From NCBI GenBank assembly GCA_013036105.1, contig JAAXCX010000005.1, positions 1 through 64,000 on the forward strand: a stretch of 64,000 nt of DNA, given 5' to 3'. The first letter of the stretch is position 1; each line of letters opens with the position of its first letter. The DNA is from Vulcanimicrobiota bacterium. Lineage in GTDB: Bacteria; Vulcanimicrobiota; Vulcanimicrobiia; Vulcanimicrobiales; Vulcanimicrobiaceae. The position numbers were made by a program, and so were the translations under genes. This document shows positions 1 to 7,773 of this stretch, piece by piece. The notes beneath the pieces were generated by a model, which was not told the DNA's origin, made no database searches, and saw only the letters and a list, made by a program, of their open reading frames with translations.

Positions 1-36
1 GTAGAAGACCCGGTGCGCGACAAACCTATTGAGAAT

Positions 37-138
37 CTTTCGCAACGTCGAAAGGGAGGCGAGAGTCTCCGTCCGGTTGCCCCGCGTGTAGATGATCTTC
101 ACGGGACGCGCAACCTTGCACAGGGTCACGGGGCAACC
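37..138. other. Cluster of three hairpins upstream of tatA
   Basis: Three inverted repeats follow each other. The first pairs ctttcg (37-42) with cgaaag (49-54). The second is a short ggag/ctcc pair (55-58 with 67-70). The third is a perfect 10-bp helix, ggttgccccg (75-84) with cggggcaacc (129-138), whose 44-base loop contains a smaller cgtg/cacg hairpin (85-88 with 100-103). The density suggests a structured RNA, either a 5' leader of tatA or the tail of an RNA gene cut by the window edge. I compared it by eye with RNase P, SRP RNA, tmRNA and common riboswitch cores and recognised none. No poly-T follows, so it is not an ordinary terminator. Confidence 0.4.
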
Positions 139-155
139 CTCTCAAAAGTGCGGGA

Positions 156-428
156 GTGCTCTCCATACCGGACATGGCTATCCTCGGCGTGCTCGCGCTT
201 CTCGTTTTTGGCGAGAAGAAGCTGCCCGGCGTCATGCGTCAAGCCGGGAAGATGATGCGCGACGTTCAGAATACCTCGCAGTCATTTTTGCGAGAAATGG
301 ATCGCGCGGCCGACGTGAGCGACCCCATCCCCCCGATCGACGTGCCGGTAGCCGAGCTGCCGTTCGAGCCGGCCTTACCGGCCGAGCCCGGGGAGACGCG
401 CGAACCTGAAAAAGAGGGCGGAAACTAG
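156..428 (+). CDS. tatA: Sec-independent (twin-arginine) translocase subunit TatA/TatE
   Basis: This 90-residue protein is predicted to be the pore-forming TatA component that exports folded proteins across the inner membrane. It has the family layout: a short periplasmic start, one transmembrane helix (about residues 6-19), the FGEKKLP hinge, an amphipathic helix (about 24-45) and an acidic, proline-rich disordered tail. The GTG start is chosen because the family needs the four or five residues before the helix; the later ATG at 174 would cut into it. No clear ribosome-binding site is visible. A Tat substrate, the multicopper oxidase near the other end of the window, is consistent with a working pathway. 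TatB is possible but the protein is short, so TatA is preferred. Confidence 0.85.
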   Translation: MLSIPDMAILGVLALLVFGEKKLPGVMRQAGKMMRDVQNTSQSFLREMDRAADVSDPIPPIDVPVAELPFEPALPAEPGETREPEKEGGN

Positions 429-670
429 ACGTTAAAGTTGCGGCGGATCTCGCCGATGCGCTCTTGCAGCAGCTGCTTGGCTTGAGACTGCAAGCGGCTT
501 TTTTGATCGTCGGGCAGGCGCTGGAATACCAGATAGCCCGCGGCGGCGGCTAAACCGCCCAGCACGCCTACGAGCAAAGCCTTACCGGCTTCGTTCGATA
601 CGTCGTTGCCGGGGCGGTCGCCGGCGGGCCATTGCTGTTCCGCCGGGGGCGTGCGATAAGTCTCTGTCAT
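425..670 (-). CDS. Small single-pass membrane protein, unknown function
   Basis: An 81-residue protein with a polar, proline-rich N-terminus (about 1-28), one glycine/alanine-rich transmembrane helix (about 29-48) and a charged C-terminal helix rich in Gln, Arg and Lys (about 52-80). It lies downstream of prp on the same strand with a 33-base gap, in the place where rpmA is usually found, but it is not ribosomal protein L27. Its stop codon overlaps the tatA stop by four bases, tail to tail. I do not recognise a family; a membrane-anchored amphipathic helix is all that can be said. Confidence 0.55.
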   Translation of the reverse strand: MTETYRTPPAEQQWPAGDRPGNDVSNEAGKALLVGVLGGLAAAAGYLVFQRLPDDQKSRLQSQAKQLLQERIGEIRRNFNV

Positions 671-703
671 GAAATTCTCCTCTGTCAGCTCTTACCCGCG
701 AAG

Positions 704-1039
704 TTAGGCTTCTGTTTCCTCGCGGCAGGTAACGTGGCGCGGATACTGCGATGCGATTTGGGCGATCGCGAGGCGGGCCGTGTCCACGACGGCCTGCACG
801 CGCTCGTCCTCCCGGCAGCTGCTCGGCCAGCGCAGCGAAAGCGTTCCCGAACTCTGTGTGGCGTCGAGCGGCACTTTGACGTGCGCTTCCAAACCGAGAC
901 GCGCCGCCTGCAAGATTCCCGAAACGGCCGCGCACACCAGCGAAAACTCGTCCGAGCTGGTCTCGGGTAATTCGACATGCCCTTCGGCAAAAACAGAGGA
1001 CAGCCGGTGCCGGCTGTCCTTGCGAAACGTGACGTTCAT
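704..1039 (-). CDS. prp: Ribosomal-processing cysteine protease Prp
   Basis: This 111-residue protein matches the Prp family, cysteine proteases that trim the N-terminal extension of ribosomal protein L27 in some bacteria. The catalytic pair is visible: His21 in the AEGHV motif and Cys36 in LVCAAVS, at the spacing typical of the family. The ATG at 1039 is preferred to an upstream in-frame ATG at 1090 because the family begins directly with the first strand (NVTFRKD) and because the longer version would run into rplU. It follows rplU by 13 bases, the conserved rplU-prp order, so co-transcription is expected. What is missing is rpmA (L27) immediately after it. Confidence 0.85.
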   Translation of the reverse strand: MNVTFRKDSRHRLSSVFAEGHVELPETSSDEFSLVCAAVSGILQAARLGLEAHVKVPLDATQSSGTLSLRWPSSCREDERVQAVVDTARLAIAQIASQYPRHVTCREETEA

Positions 1040-1052
1040 CACCGCGGAGCGT

Positions 1053-1370
1053 TTAAGGCAACTCGATTTTCGTGATCTGAATCTCTGCAAACGGTTGGCG
1101 GTGCCCGTTGAGCGTGCGGACGCGCTTCTTGGACTTATATCTGAAGACCAAAATCTTGCGGTCTTTATCCTGACGAAGCACCTTGCCGGTGACCGAAGCG
1201 CCCTTCACGAGCGGCGACCCAAGCGTGACTTTTTCCCCGCCCTTGCTCGCCAGGATCACCTGGTCGAAGGTCACGTTTTTGCCGACTTCGCTCTCGAGCA
1301 GATCGCAGCGGATGACGTCGCCCTCGGCGACTTTATACTGCTTGCCGCCCGTCTCGATAATCGCGTACAT
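1053..1370 (-). CDS. rplU: 50S ribosomal protein L21
   Basis: A 105-residue, full-length L21, a 23S rRNA-binding protein of the large subunit. The N-terminus MYAIIETGGKQYKV and the C-terminal KKRVRTLNGHRQP segment are diagnostic. It starts the rplU-prp unit. Directly upstream is a good sigma-70-type promoter whose -10 box ends nine bases before the ATG, with no Shine-Dalgarno, so the transcript probably begins within about two bases of the start codon. Confidence 0.97.
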   Translation of the reverse strand: MYAIIETGGKQYKVAEGDVIRCDLLESEVGKNVTFDQVILASKGGEKVTLGSPLVKGASVTGKVLRQDKDRKILVFRYKSKKRVRTLNGHRQPFAEIQITKIELP

Positions 1371-1379
1371 AACTTTGGA

Positions 1380-1408
1380 ACATTAGCATCCGCCCGGAGC
1401 GCTGTCAA
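1380..1408 (-). promoter_or_regulatory. Predicted rplU promoter, nearly leaderless
   Basis: On the minus strand a perfect TTGACA (1408-1403) is followed after 17 bases by TAATGT (1385-1380). Transcription should start near 1373, only a few bases before the rplU ATG. Confidence 0.7.
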
Positions 1409-1440
1409 CGCGCCGGCTCCGGGCCGGCCGCCCAAGCCGC

Positions 1441-1469
1441 TTGACGGGGCCCGGATCAAGTGCTATGTT
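1441..1469 (+). promoter_or_regulatory. Predicted promoter for the membrane protein/winged-helix operon
   Basis: TTGACG (1441-1446), a 17-base spacer and TATGTT (1464-1469). This gives a leader of about 40 bases before the ATG at 1515, which has a GGAG ribosome-binding site six bases upstream. An AT-rich stretch (TATAAAAT, 1483-1490) inside the leader could be a second -10 box. Confidence 0.55.
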
Positions 1470-1514
1470 TTGCAGAGAAGTCTATAAAATAGATTCATCT
1501 AGAACGGAGATCGT

Positions 1515-2090
1515 ATGGAATCCCTCAGCCCGGCCCAGGTCCGGGAGCACATCGAAATGGTCGACCGAATTCTGACCCGCTCCGAGCGCTCGCTGCGAGT
1601 CGGAGGCGAGTTCTTTCTCGTCTGGGGCCTTGCCGGCACGAGCGTGACGCTGGTCTTCCAATTGATCGTGAACGGCCGTTTGCCGGCCCCGGCACTCTGG
1701 GTGCTGCCGGCTCTGTTCGCGGCCGCGATCGCGTTCAGCATGTTTCGCGGGAGGCAGCTTGCCAAATGCTCCGACGGGCTGCCGCTCATCCAGCGCGAGT
1801 TCTTTGCCGTGCTGGGGATTTCGCTGGGCGTGGCGTTTTTCTCCGATGCGCTCGGATTCCATATCTTCACGATGTGGGCCAGCTCGGCAATTTGGAATGT
1901 TGCCGCGGCTATCGTGCTGCTCTTTATAGCCGTGCACGGTAACCGGCGCGCGCTTGTCTGCGGCATCATCGTGCTCGCATCGATTGCGGCCGCGAACTTC
2001 TTGCCCGCGATTACGGGATACGTGCTGGCGTCGGGAATGCTCTTTGGTTACGCCGGTTTTGGGCTCGTCAGCCTGATCTCGCGCGACTGA
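1515..2090 (+). CDS. Polytopic membrane protein, unknown function
   Basis: A 191-residue protein with a charged N-terminal segment (about 1-28) followed by about five or six hydrophobic helices in closely spaced pairs. No catalytic motif is visible. It is followed after one base by a winged-helix regulator, a pairing common in bacterial operons where the regulator controls its own membrane partner. The GGAG six bases before the ATG supports this start. Function unknown. Confidence 0.7.
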   Translation: MESLSPAQVREHIEMVDRILTRSERSLRVGGEFFLVWGLAGTSVTLVFQLIVNGRLPAPALWVLPALFAAAIAFSMFRGRQLAKCSDGLPLIQREFFAVLGISLGVAFFSDALGFHIFTMWASSAIWNVAAAIVLLFIAVHGNRRALVCGIIVLASIAAANFLPAITGYVLASGMLFGYAGFGLVSLISRD

Positions 2091-2091
2091 C

Positions 2092-2376
2092 GTGGACGAA
2101 CTCTTGCTCTCCAAGATCCGCTTAGGCGTGATCGCGCAACTCCTGAACGCGGAGTGGATCGCATTTAGTGAGTTGCAGCAGGCGACGCAAACGACCAACG
2201 GCAATCTAGGCGCGCATCTTGGCAAGCTCGTGGAAGCCGGTTACGTGAGCGAAGAAAAAACATTCGTGAATCGCAGACCGCAGACGCGTTACCGCTTAAG
2301 TAAAACGGGCCGTGCCGCGTTCGTGCAGCACGTTCGCGACATGCAGCGCCTGCTCGAAAAAGAGAGCGCGTCATGA
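2092..2376 (+). CDS. Winged-helix transcriptional regulator (HTH_34-like)
   Basis: This 94-residue protein has the stand-alone winged-helix layout: helix 1 with ISKIRL-like residues, a recognition helix in TNGNLGAHLGKLVEAGYV (about 35-53) and a wing at VNRRPQTRYRLSKTGR (about 58-75). It resembles the short MarR/ArsR-related family annotated as winged helix DNA-binding domain. GTG start, one base after the preceding stop; its own stop overlaps the next gene in ATGA, so it is translationally coupled to the methyltransferase. It probably regulates this operon; the ligand is unknown. Confidence 0.75.
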   Translation: MDELLLSKIRLGVIAQLLNAEWIAFSELQQATQTTNGNLGAHLGKLVEAGYVSEEKTFVNRRPQTRYRLSKTGRAAFVQHVRDMQRLLEKESAS

Positions 2377-3080
2377 CCTCACCGTGGTGGTACAGCGGAC
2401 GCACGTGGGTCTTCGCCGCAATCTTCTTTGCCGGGTTCTTCATCGGCGGATTTGTATCGGGCGCGTTGCACCACGCATATGTTCCGGCCTACCGGGAATG
2501 GGGACGCGACCTCGGCACGAGCGGTCCGATGTGGATGCTCGCGGGCGCGGTGCTCTGCACTGCTCTGTGCTTCGCGTTGCGCTTGTGGGGCTCAAGTTAC
2601 TTGCACGCCCGGATCGTTTGGAATCCGCAGGCGCGCACCGATTCGCTGATCGTCTCCGGACCGTTCTGTTACGTTCGCAATCCGCTCTATTTAGGAAACT
2701 TCTTTTTGGCAATCGGCATCGGGCTGATGGCGCCGGTGGCCGGCTTTGCGGTCATCGTTATCGGCAATGTGCTCTTTGTGCTTGCGCTTGCAAAGCACGA
2801 AGAAGTTATGCTCGAGGCGCGCTACGGCGAACGCTTCCGCACGTACGCCGCGCAGGTGCCGTCGCTTGTGCCGCGTCTGTTTCCCGTCGCGGCGCAAGGC
2901 GATGCCCATCCGTCGCTCGCAGGCGGCCTGCTCTCAGAAGTTCTGATGGCGGCGCTCTTGCTGGGCGTCATTCTCGCTTTTGTCGACCGGCAGCACGGAG
3001 AGATCGATTTCTTCGTCCTCTACGGCGCCGGTCTCATCGCGCAACGGCTCATCGTTCGCGCGCAACAACAATCCACTTAG
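2373..3080 (+). CDS. Isoprenylcysteine carboxyl methyltransferase-like membrane protein
   Basis: A 235-residue membrane methyltransferase of the ICMT/phospholipid methyltransferase superfamily. Four or five hydrophobic helices flank the family core: SGPFCYVRNPLYLGN (about 93-107) and the AdoMet-binding KHEEVMLEARYGERFRTY segment (about 140-158). The bacterial substrate is unknown; members methylate lipids or small molecules at the membrane. The C-terminal extension after residue 185 carries two extra hydrophobic stretches. The ATG overlaps the stop of the regulator gene, so the three genes are likely one operon. Confidence 0.75.
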   Translation: MTSPWWYSGRTWVFAAIFFAGFFIGGFVSGALHHAYVPAYREWGRDLGTSGPMWMLAGAVLCTALCFALRLWGSSYLHARIVWNPQARTDSLIVSGPFCYVRNPLYLGNFFLAIGIGLMAPVAGFAVIVIGNVLFVLALAKHEEVMLEARYGERFRTYAAQVPSLVPRLFPVAAQGDAHPSLAGGLLSEVLMAALLLGVILAFVDRQHGEIDFFVLYGAGLIAQRLIVRAQQQST

Positions 3081-3095
3081 GAAAGAGAGTTCATC

Positions 3096-4052
3096 GTGTT
3101 TGCATCAGTGGTCTTAGCGGCCGCAACGCTACTCGCTCCGGCGATGCCGGCGAATTGCACGAAGCCGGTGGCATTCAGCGGAACGCTGTGCGCGCCGGTG
3201 ACGCCCGGCAAACATCCCGCCATCGTTTTGCTGGGTGGCTCGGAAGGCGGCGACTCGATGTCGCGCGTCGCGCCCGAGTTTGCCAAACAAGGGTACGTAG
3301 CGGCATCGGTCGCGTATTTTGGCGTGCCGGGATTGCCGAGTATACTCGAACTCGTTCCGGTCGAAACGGTCGGCGGCGCACTGGCAGAGCTTGCGAAACG
3401 GCCCGACGTCGATCCGAACCGCATCGCGATCTTCGGAATCTCGAAAGGCGGGGAGCTCGCGCTGCTGGCAGCTTCGACGTATCCGCAGATTCACGCGGTG
3501 ATAGCCGACGTTCCCAGTCCGTTCGGTTGGGAGAGCATTCCCAACGGTCCGGTAAGCGCGCCGCACTCGTCGTGGACGATTGGCGGGAAACCCGTTGCGT
3601 TCGTCTCGTACGCGGCGGCGATGGGACAATCGATTGCCCAGAGCTTCAGCCAGAACAAACCCATGGATCTGAGACCGGGCTATGACGCCTCGATGACCGA
3701 TAAAACAGCGGTAGCGGCCGCGATGTTTCCTCTGGAAAATATTCGCGGTCCGGTATTGTGCCTGGGAGCGCAAGACGATCAGATCTGGAATTCTCCGGCG
3801 CAGTGTTCGATGACAATGGCGTATTTGCAGACGCGTCATCATGCCTACGCCGACGCTTCCCAAGTCTATCCCGGCGCCGGTCACATTTTCTTGTTTGCAA
3901 CGCCGCAGCAGCCCCTCGTTCAGGCCGCGGAAAACGGCACGCAGATCCTGCTCGGCGGCACGGCGCAGGCGAACGTCGCAGCGGGTCAGCAGGCGTGGGC
4001 GACGATCTTTTCCTTCCTCGGTTCAGCTCTGCAGGCGCGAACTTCACCCTAA
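3096..4052 (+). CDS. Secreted acyl-CoA thioesterase/BAAT-type alpha/beta hydrolase
   Basis: A 318-residue alpha/beta hydrolase with an N-terminal signal peptide (about residues 1-19). The nucleophile elbow GISKGGE places Ser116, Asp227 or Asp228 is a plausible acid in LGAQDDQIW, and His263 lies in YPGAGHIF. The GxSKGxE elbow is typical of the bile acid-CoA:amino acid N-acyltransferase C-terminal domain and related bacterial hydrolases. The substrate cannot be read from sequence. GTG start with AGGAAAGAG upstream. It lies 15 bases after the methyltransferase and probably belongs to the same transcript. Being exported argues against a CoA-thioester substrate; an extracytoplasmic ester is more likely. 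Confidence 0.75.
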   Translation: MFASVVLAAATLLAPAMPANCTKPVAFSGTLCAPVTPGKHPAIVLLGGSEGGDSMSRVAPEFAKQGYVAASVAYFGVPGLPSILELVPVETVGGALAELAKRPDVDPNRIAIFGISKGGELALLAASTYPQIHAVIADVPSPFGWESIPNGPVSAPHSSWTIGGKPVAFVSYAAAMGQSIAQSFSQNKPMDLRPGYDASMTDKTAVAAAMFPLENIRGPVLCLGAQDDQIWNSPAQCSMTMAYLQTRHHAYADASQVYPGAGHIFLFATPQQPLVQAAENGTQILLGGTAQANVAAGQQAWATIFSFLGSALQARTSP

Positions 4053-4068
4053 GGCAAAATAGCGCGCG

Positions 4069-5559
4069 ATGCGCGCATCTCGGGTAGGAACGATCGTGTG
4101 GAGCGCCGTCCTTGTTGTGACGGCGCTTCGCGCAATCTTTGATGCGACGCTGCCGATGACCGGCGACGAAGCGTACTACTGGGAATGGAGCCGCCGCCTT
4201 GCGGCCGGATACGTCGACCATCCGCCGGCAGTCGCGGTGGCGATTGCGATTTTCGCGTGGCTTGGGCAGACGCCGTTTGCGGTGCGGCTGCCGTTCGTTC
4301 TTTGCGGTTTAGGCACGGCGATTTTCGCGGCCGGCGCGGCAAATGTTTTGACCGGCGATCGCCGGGCCGGATGGATTGCGGCGCTTGCGGTATCGCTCGC
4401 GCCGATGATGATTATCGCTTTTGGTATCGTTAGTCCCGACGGGCCCTTTGCGCTGTTCTGGGCCCTCGCCCTTTATTGCGCCGCACGCGCGTTCCGCGGT
4501 CGATCGTGGACCTGGTTTGTGTTCCTGGGCGTTGCGCTCGGCCTGGCGCTCCTGTCGCGCTTCTTTGCGGTCGCTCTTGTGGCCGGTATTATCGCAGCAG
4601 CTTGCGCGAAGCCGTACCGGAGCATGCTGCCGCGTGTCTTGCTCAGCGCGCTCATCGCTTGTGTCGTATGGTCGCCGTTTCTTTTTTGGAACGCGTCCCA
4701 CCATTGGATATCGTTCACGTTTGCGCTCGTGCAGCGGCACGAACCGCAATATTCTTTCGGCCGGCCGTTTCTAACCTACATGTATGGCGCGCTCGCATTT
4801 TCACCCGGCCTTTGGATTGCGGCGACAATTGTCGCGCTGCGGCCGCGAGAACCGTTGATCGCGTGGACGGCATTGCCGTTGTGCGCCGTGTTCTTGCTGT
4901 TGGCGTTTCGCGAGTCCGTGGAGGTGTATTGGTTTATCGGACCGTTCATCTCGCTCTGCGTTGGACTCGGCAGTCTGTTCGCCGGGTGGGAGACGCAACG
5001 GCAGTTGCGGCGGGGCTCATGGACCTTCGCGCCGGCGGTCATACTCTGCGCGCTCGTCATCTTTGCGTTAATTGCTCCGGGCGCCGTCTACGCCGGGGTC
5101 AGGCGCGCCGGTCTTCGTTTGAACAACGGCGGCCCATTCGAGGTGTTTACCTATCCATCGCTTGCGAAGGACGTGCGGAGGTTGGCGCGTTCCCGCAACG
5201 CCGGCGTGATGACCGACGGATACGGGTTCTCATCGCTGCTGGATTTTTACGGCGGCCTGCGCCCAATTTTGATCGGCTACGACGCGCAAGGACAAGAAGG
5301 GCGACATTGGTTCACCGACGCCGACCATCCACGTCTGCTGCTGTTCGTCGATAAAGTGCCGCTTGCGAAACGCGCCGACTTCACGGAGCAAATGCTGCTC
5401 GCGTGCAAGCGCGTCAGGCCGGGGCCCGTGCTCACCTATCCGCTCGCGGCGGACGACCGCAGCGTCCCCCCGCGCCAATATTTCACGACGTGGTGCGTTG
5501 CGAAGCCGGGTTCGATTGCGGCGCTTCGCTGGAACGATACGGTGAAGGTTACACGGTAA
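4069..5559 (+). CDS. Glycosyltransferase family 39 (PMT/ArnT-like) membrane protein
   Basis: A 496-residue GT-C fold enzyme that transfers a sugar from a polyprenyl-phosphate donor outside the cytoplasmic membrane. The first luminal loop has the signature TGDEAYYWEW (catalytic Asp, about residue 29) followed by YVDHPP. About ten hydrophobic helices fill residues 1-350; the C-terminal 140 residues are a soluble domain. The acceptor could be lipid A, a cell-surface polymer or protein. It starts 17 bases after the hydrolase gene. Its 3' end overlaps the opposite-strand Rieske gene by 11 bases. Confidence 0.8.
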   Translation: MRASRVGTIVWSAVLVVTALRAIFDATLPMTGDEAYYWEWSRRLAAGYVDHPPAVAVAIAIFAWLGQTPFAVRLPFVLCGLGTAIFAAGAANVLTGDRRAGWIAALAVSLAPMMIIAFGIVSPDGPFALFWALALYCAARAFRGRSWTWFVFLGVALGLALLSRFFAVALVAGIIAAACAKPYRSMLPRVLLSALIACVVWSPFLFWNASHHWISFTFALVQRHEPQYSFGRPFLTYMYGALAFSPGLWIAATIVALRPREPLIAWTALPLCAVFLLLAFRESVEVYWFIGPFISLCVGLGSLFAGWETQRQLRRGSWTFAPAVILCALVIFALIAPGAVYAGVRRAGLRLNNGGPFEVFTYPSLAKDVRRLARSRNAGVMTDGYGFSSLLDFYGGLRPILIGYDAQGQEGRHWFTDADHPRLLLFVDKVPLAKRADFTEQMLLACKRVRPGPVLTYPLAADDRSVPPRQYFTTWCVAKPGSIAALRWNDTVKVTR

Positions 5560-5854
5560 CGTAGACGTCGTCGCCGTCAATGCGAACGGGGTATTTGGGC
5601 AGTGGCATGACCGCCGGAAGCGTGAGCGCTTCGCCGGTGCGCACATCGAACGTTGCGCCGTGGCGCGGACATTCGATGCGCGCACCGTCGAGTTGGCCCT
5701 GATCCAGCGCGCCGCCGTCATGCGTGCAGATATCTTCGACGGCGTAAATCTCGCCGCCGACATTGCAGAGCAGCACTTCGACGCCGTCGACGACGACGCG
5801 ATGCGCCTCTCCCTGCGCGATCTCGCTTTTCTTAGCGGCCAGTTGTTCGGCCAT
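5549..5854 (-). CDS. Rieske [2Fe-2S] ferredoxin-like protein
   Basis: A 101-residue soluble Rieske protein of the NirD/BedA type. The cluster ligands are complete: Cys43-x-His45 in DICTHDGG and Cys62-x2-His65 in CPRHGATFD. Such small Rieske proteins act as electron carriers and are often found beside SUF iron-sulfur assembly genes; here sufB lies two genes upstream. It follows the VOC gene by eight bases, so the two are co-transcribed. No partner oxygenase is present in the window. Confidence 0.88.
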   Translation of the reverse strand: MAEQLAAKKSEIAQGEAHRVVVDGVEVLLCNVGGEIYAVEDICTHDGGALDQGQLDGARIECPRHGATFDVRTGEALTLPAVMPLPKYPVRIDGDDVYVTV

Positions 5855-5862
5855 GGCCGCGC

Positions 5863-6225
5863 TTAGTCGCGACCGTTCTTGCGGAAGTGAATGATGAACG
5901 TATTGCCCTCTGAATCTTCGGCGAAGGCCATCTTGCAGACGGGCGTGTCTTCGGTTTCGGGCTCGATCTTCACGCCGGCCTTGCGATAGCCGTCTACGGC
6001 CGATTCGAAGTTGTCGACGGCGAACATCACGCCGTTACCCGCCGTCCACGCCCCGTCGCTCATCTTCCATATACTAAACGTGGAGTTGTCGGGCATGACG
6101 AACTCGGCGCCCTGACCGCCGAACTCGCTGGTCAGCGGTAAACCCATGACGTCGCGGTAAAATTTGGTGGCGCGGTCCACGTCTTTAACGAGGTACGCGG
6201 TCGTATCTATTCCTACAATCGGCAT
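5863..6225 (-). CDS. VOC (glyoxalase/bleomycin-resistance) superfamily protein
   Basis: A 120-residue protein with the paired beta-alpha-beta-beta-beta units of the vicinal oxygen chelate fold. Recognisable pieces are AYLVKDVDRATKFYRDVMGLPL at the start and the C-terminal AEDSEGNTFIIHF strand. The usual metal-binding glutamates are only partly evident, so it may be a binding protein or dioxygenase-like enzyme of unknown substrate. A strong GGAGGAG lies eight to ten bases before the ATG. It is separated from sufB by a terminator, so it probably has its own promoter or depends on read-through. Confidence 0.75.
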   Translation of the reverse strand: MPIVGIDTTAYLVKDVDRATKFYRDVMGLPLTSEFGGQGAEFVMPDNSTFSIWKMSDGAWTAGNGVMFAVDNFESAVDGYRKAGVKIEPETEDTPVCKMAFAEDSEGNTFIIHFRKNGRD

Positions 6226-6267
6226 ATTTTATTGCTCCTCCAAAGCGCGAACCGTGCCGTTCGGCAA

Positions 6268-6292
6268 CGAAAAAGACCGCCCTTGCAGGCGG
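6268..6292 (-). terminator. Rho-independent terminator after sufB
   Basis: On the minus strand, ccgcc (6292-6288) and ggcgg (6281-6277) form a 5-bp GC stem with a 6-base loop, followed closely by TCTTTTTC. It sits 26 bases past the sufB stop and before the VOC gene. Confidence 0.65.
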
Positions 6293-6317
6293 CCAATTTT
6301 GTTGGAGGACGCGACGA

Positions 6318-7736
6318 TCAGCCGACTGAGCCTTCCATCTCCATTTTGACGAGGCGGTTCAGTTCGACAGCGTACTCCATCGGCAATTCCTTGACGAAGA
6401 AGTCGAAGAAGCCGTTAACGATCATCGCGGTCGCGTCGGCTTCGTTCAAGCCGCGGCTCATCGCGTAGAAAAGCTGCTCTTCGCCGATTTTGCTGACGCT
6501 GGCTTCGTGCTCGACGGTCGAACGCTGTTCGTGGATCTTCATCGTGGGCTTAGTGTCGCTGGCCGACTCTGCGTCCATAATGAGCGCGTCGCACTTGACG
6601 CGCGTTTTGGCGCCGACCGCGCCCGGGAAGATCTCGACCAGTCCGCGGTACGTCGTTTTTCCGCCGTGCGCGCTGACCGATTTGTTGGTGACCATCGACG
6701 TCGTGTTGGGCGCGGCGTGAATGACCTTCGCCCCGGCGTCTTGGTGCTGGCCTTCGCCGGCAAAGGCCATCGAGAGCACTTCGCCGCGCGCGCCTTCGCC
6801 CATCAGGTAGATGGCCGGATACTTCATCGTCAAGCGCGAGCCGATATTGCCGTCAACCCATTCGACCGTCGCGTTCTTGTGAGCGTATGCGCGCTTGGTG
6901 ACGAGGTTGAAAATGTTACGATACCAGTTTTGGATCGTCGTATAGCGGATCGACGCATCCTCGAGTGCGATGAGTTCGACGACCGCGCTGTGCAGCGAGC
7001 TGGTCGAAAATTTCGGCGCCGTGCATCCCTCGATGTAGTGCACTTTCGAGCCCTTGTCGGCGATGATCAGCGTGCGCTCGAACTGGCCCATGTTCTCCGC
7101 GTTGATGCGGAAGTAGGCCTGGAGCGGCTGCTTGACTTCAACGCCCGGCGGAACGTAGATGAACGAACCGCCCGACCACACGGCCGAGTTGAGCGCGGCG
7201 AACTTGTTGTCGGCGACCGGAATGATCGTCGCCAGATATTTTTGCACGATCTCCGGATACTGCTTGACGGCGGTATCCATGTCGCAAAACAGCACGCCGA
7301 GCTCTTCCAGCTCTTTGTTTACGTTGTGGTAGACGACTTCGGATTCGTACTGAGCGGAGACGCCGGCCAAAAACTTGCGCTCGGCTTCGGGAATGCCGAG
7401 GCGGTCGAACGTCTTCTTGATGTCGTCGGGAACGTCGTCCCACGAGCGTTCAGATTTGTCGGTCGAACGCACGAAGTAGTGGATGTTGCCGAAGTCGATC
7501 TCAGAGAGCAGCTTGGTATCGCCCCACGTGGGCATCGGCTTGCTCAGGAAAACGTCCAGCGCTTTGAGGCGGAAGTCGAGCATCCACGCCGGCTCGCCCT
7601 TCATCTCACTGATGCGCTCGACGATCTCGCGCGTCAGGCCCTTCCCGGACTTAAAGACGTACTTATCCTCGGAATCGTGGAACCCGTGACGGTATTCCTC
7701 GATGAGGGGCTGGGCAGGCTTCAGTTGGGTGGCCAT
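6318..7736 (-). CDS. sufB: Fe-S cluster assembly scaffold protein SufB
   Basis: A full-length 472-residue SufB, the scaffold on which the SUF system builds Fe-S clusters with SufC and SufD. The family's conserved C-terminal half is clear: the [13 protein letters not shown] region, the beta-helix around [13 protein letters not shown], and the MSRGL..EA and LEMEGSVG-type ending. It is transcribed alone: no sufC, sufD, sufS or sufU lies on either side, the next gene upstream is divergent (speD) and a terminator follows. The start has no Shine-Dalgarno; a TACCTT box eight bases upstream predicts a leaderless mRNA. A palindromic operator overlaps its promoter, which suggests iron- or cluster-responsive control. 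Confidence 0.96.
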   Translation of the reverse strand: MATQLKPAQPLIEEYRHGFHDSEDKYVFKSGKGLTREIVERISEMKGEPAWMLDFRLKALDVFLSKPMPTWGDTKLLSEIDFGNIHYFVRSTDKSERSWDDVPDDIKKTFDRLGIPEAERKFLAGVSAQYESEVVYHNVNKELEELGVLFCDMDTAVKQYPEIVQKYLATIIPVADNKFAALNSAVWSGGSFIYVPPGVEVKQPLQAYFRINAENMGQFERTLIIADKGSKVHYIEGCTAPKFSTSSLHSAVVELIALEDASIRYTTIQNWYRNIFNLVTKRAYAHKNATVEWVDGNIGSRLTMKYPAIYLMGEGARGEVLSMAFAGEGQHQDAGAKVIHAAPNTTSMVTNKSVSAHGGKTTYRGLVEIFPGAVGAKTRVKCDALIMDAESASDTKPTMKIHEQRSTVEHEASVSKIGEEQLFYAMSRGLNEADATAMIVNGFFDFFVKELPMEYAVELNRLVKMEMEGSVG

Positions 7737-7744
7737 GTCTTATA

Positions 7745-7773
7745 AAGGTATGTCAGCGTCTAGCGATAGTCAA
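7745..7773 (-). promoter_or_regulatory. Predicted sufB promoter
   Basis: On the minus strand TTGACT (7773-7768) and TACCTT (7750-7745) are separated by 17 bases. Transcription would start about at 7738, one or two bases before the sufB ATG. Confidence 0.6.

Noticed and set aside
1-155. tRNA, SRP RNA or RNase P RNA fragment
   Set aside because: No anticodon arm, GGUUC loop, SRP apical loop or recognisable RNase P core was found by eye.
1482-2225. 247-codon minus-strand ORF opposite the membrane protein
   Set aside because: Arg/Glu/His-rich with no family pattern; the plus strand has promoter, ribosome-binding site and hydrophobic helices.
2312-3685. 457-codon ORF across the methyltransferase and hydrolase genes
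   Set aside because: Frame-shifted shadow, extremely Arg-rich; it crosses two well-supported genes.
6507-7745. 412-codon ORF on the plus strand, antisense to sufB
   Set aside because: It mirrors sufB codons in GC-rich DNA; its product is low-complexity and Arg/Val/Asp-rich, and SufB on the other strand is unmistakable.
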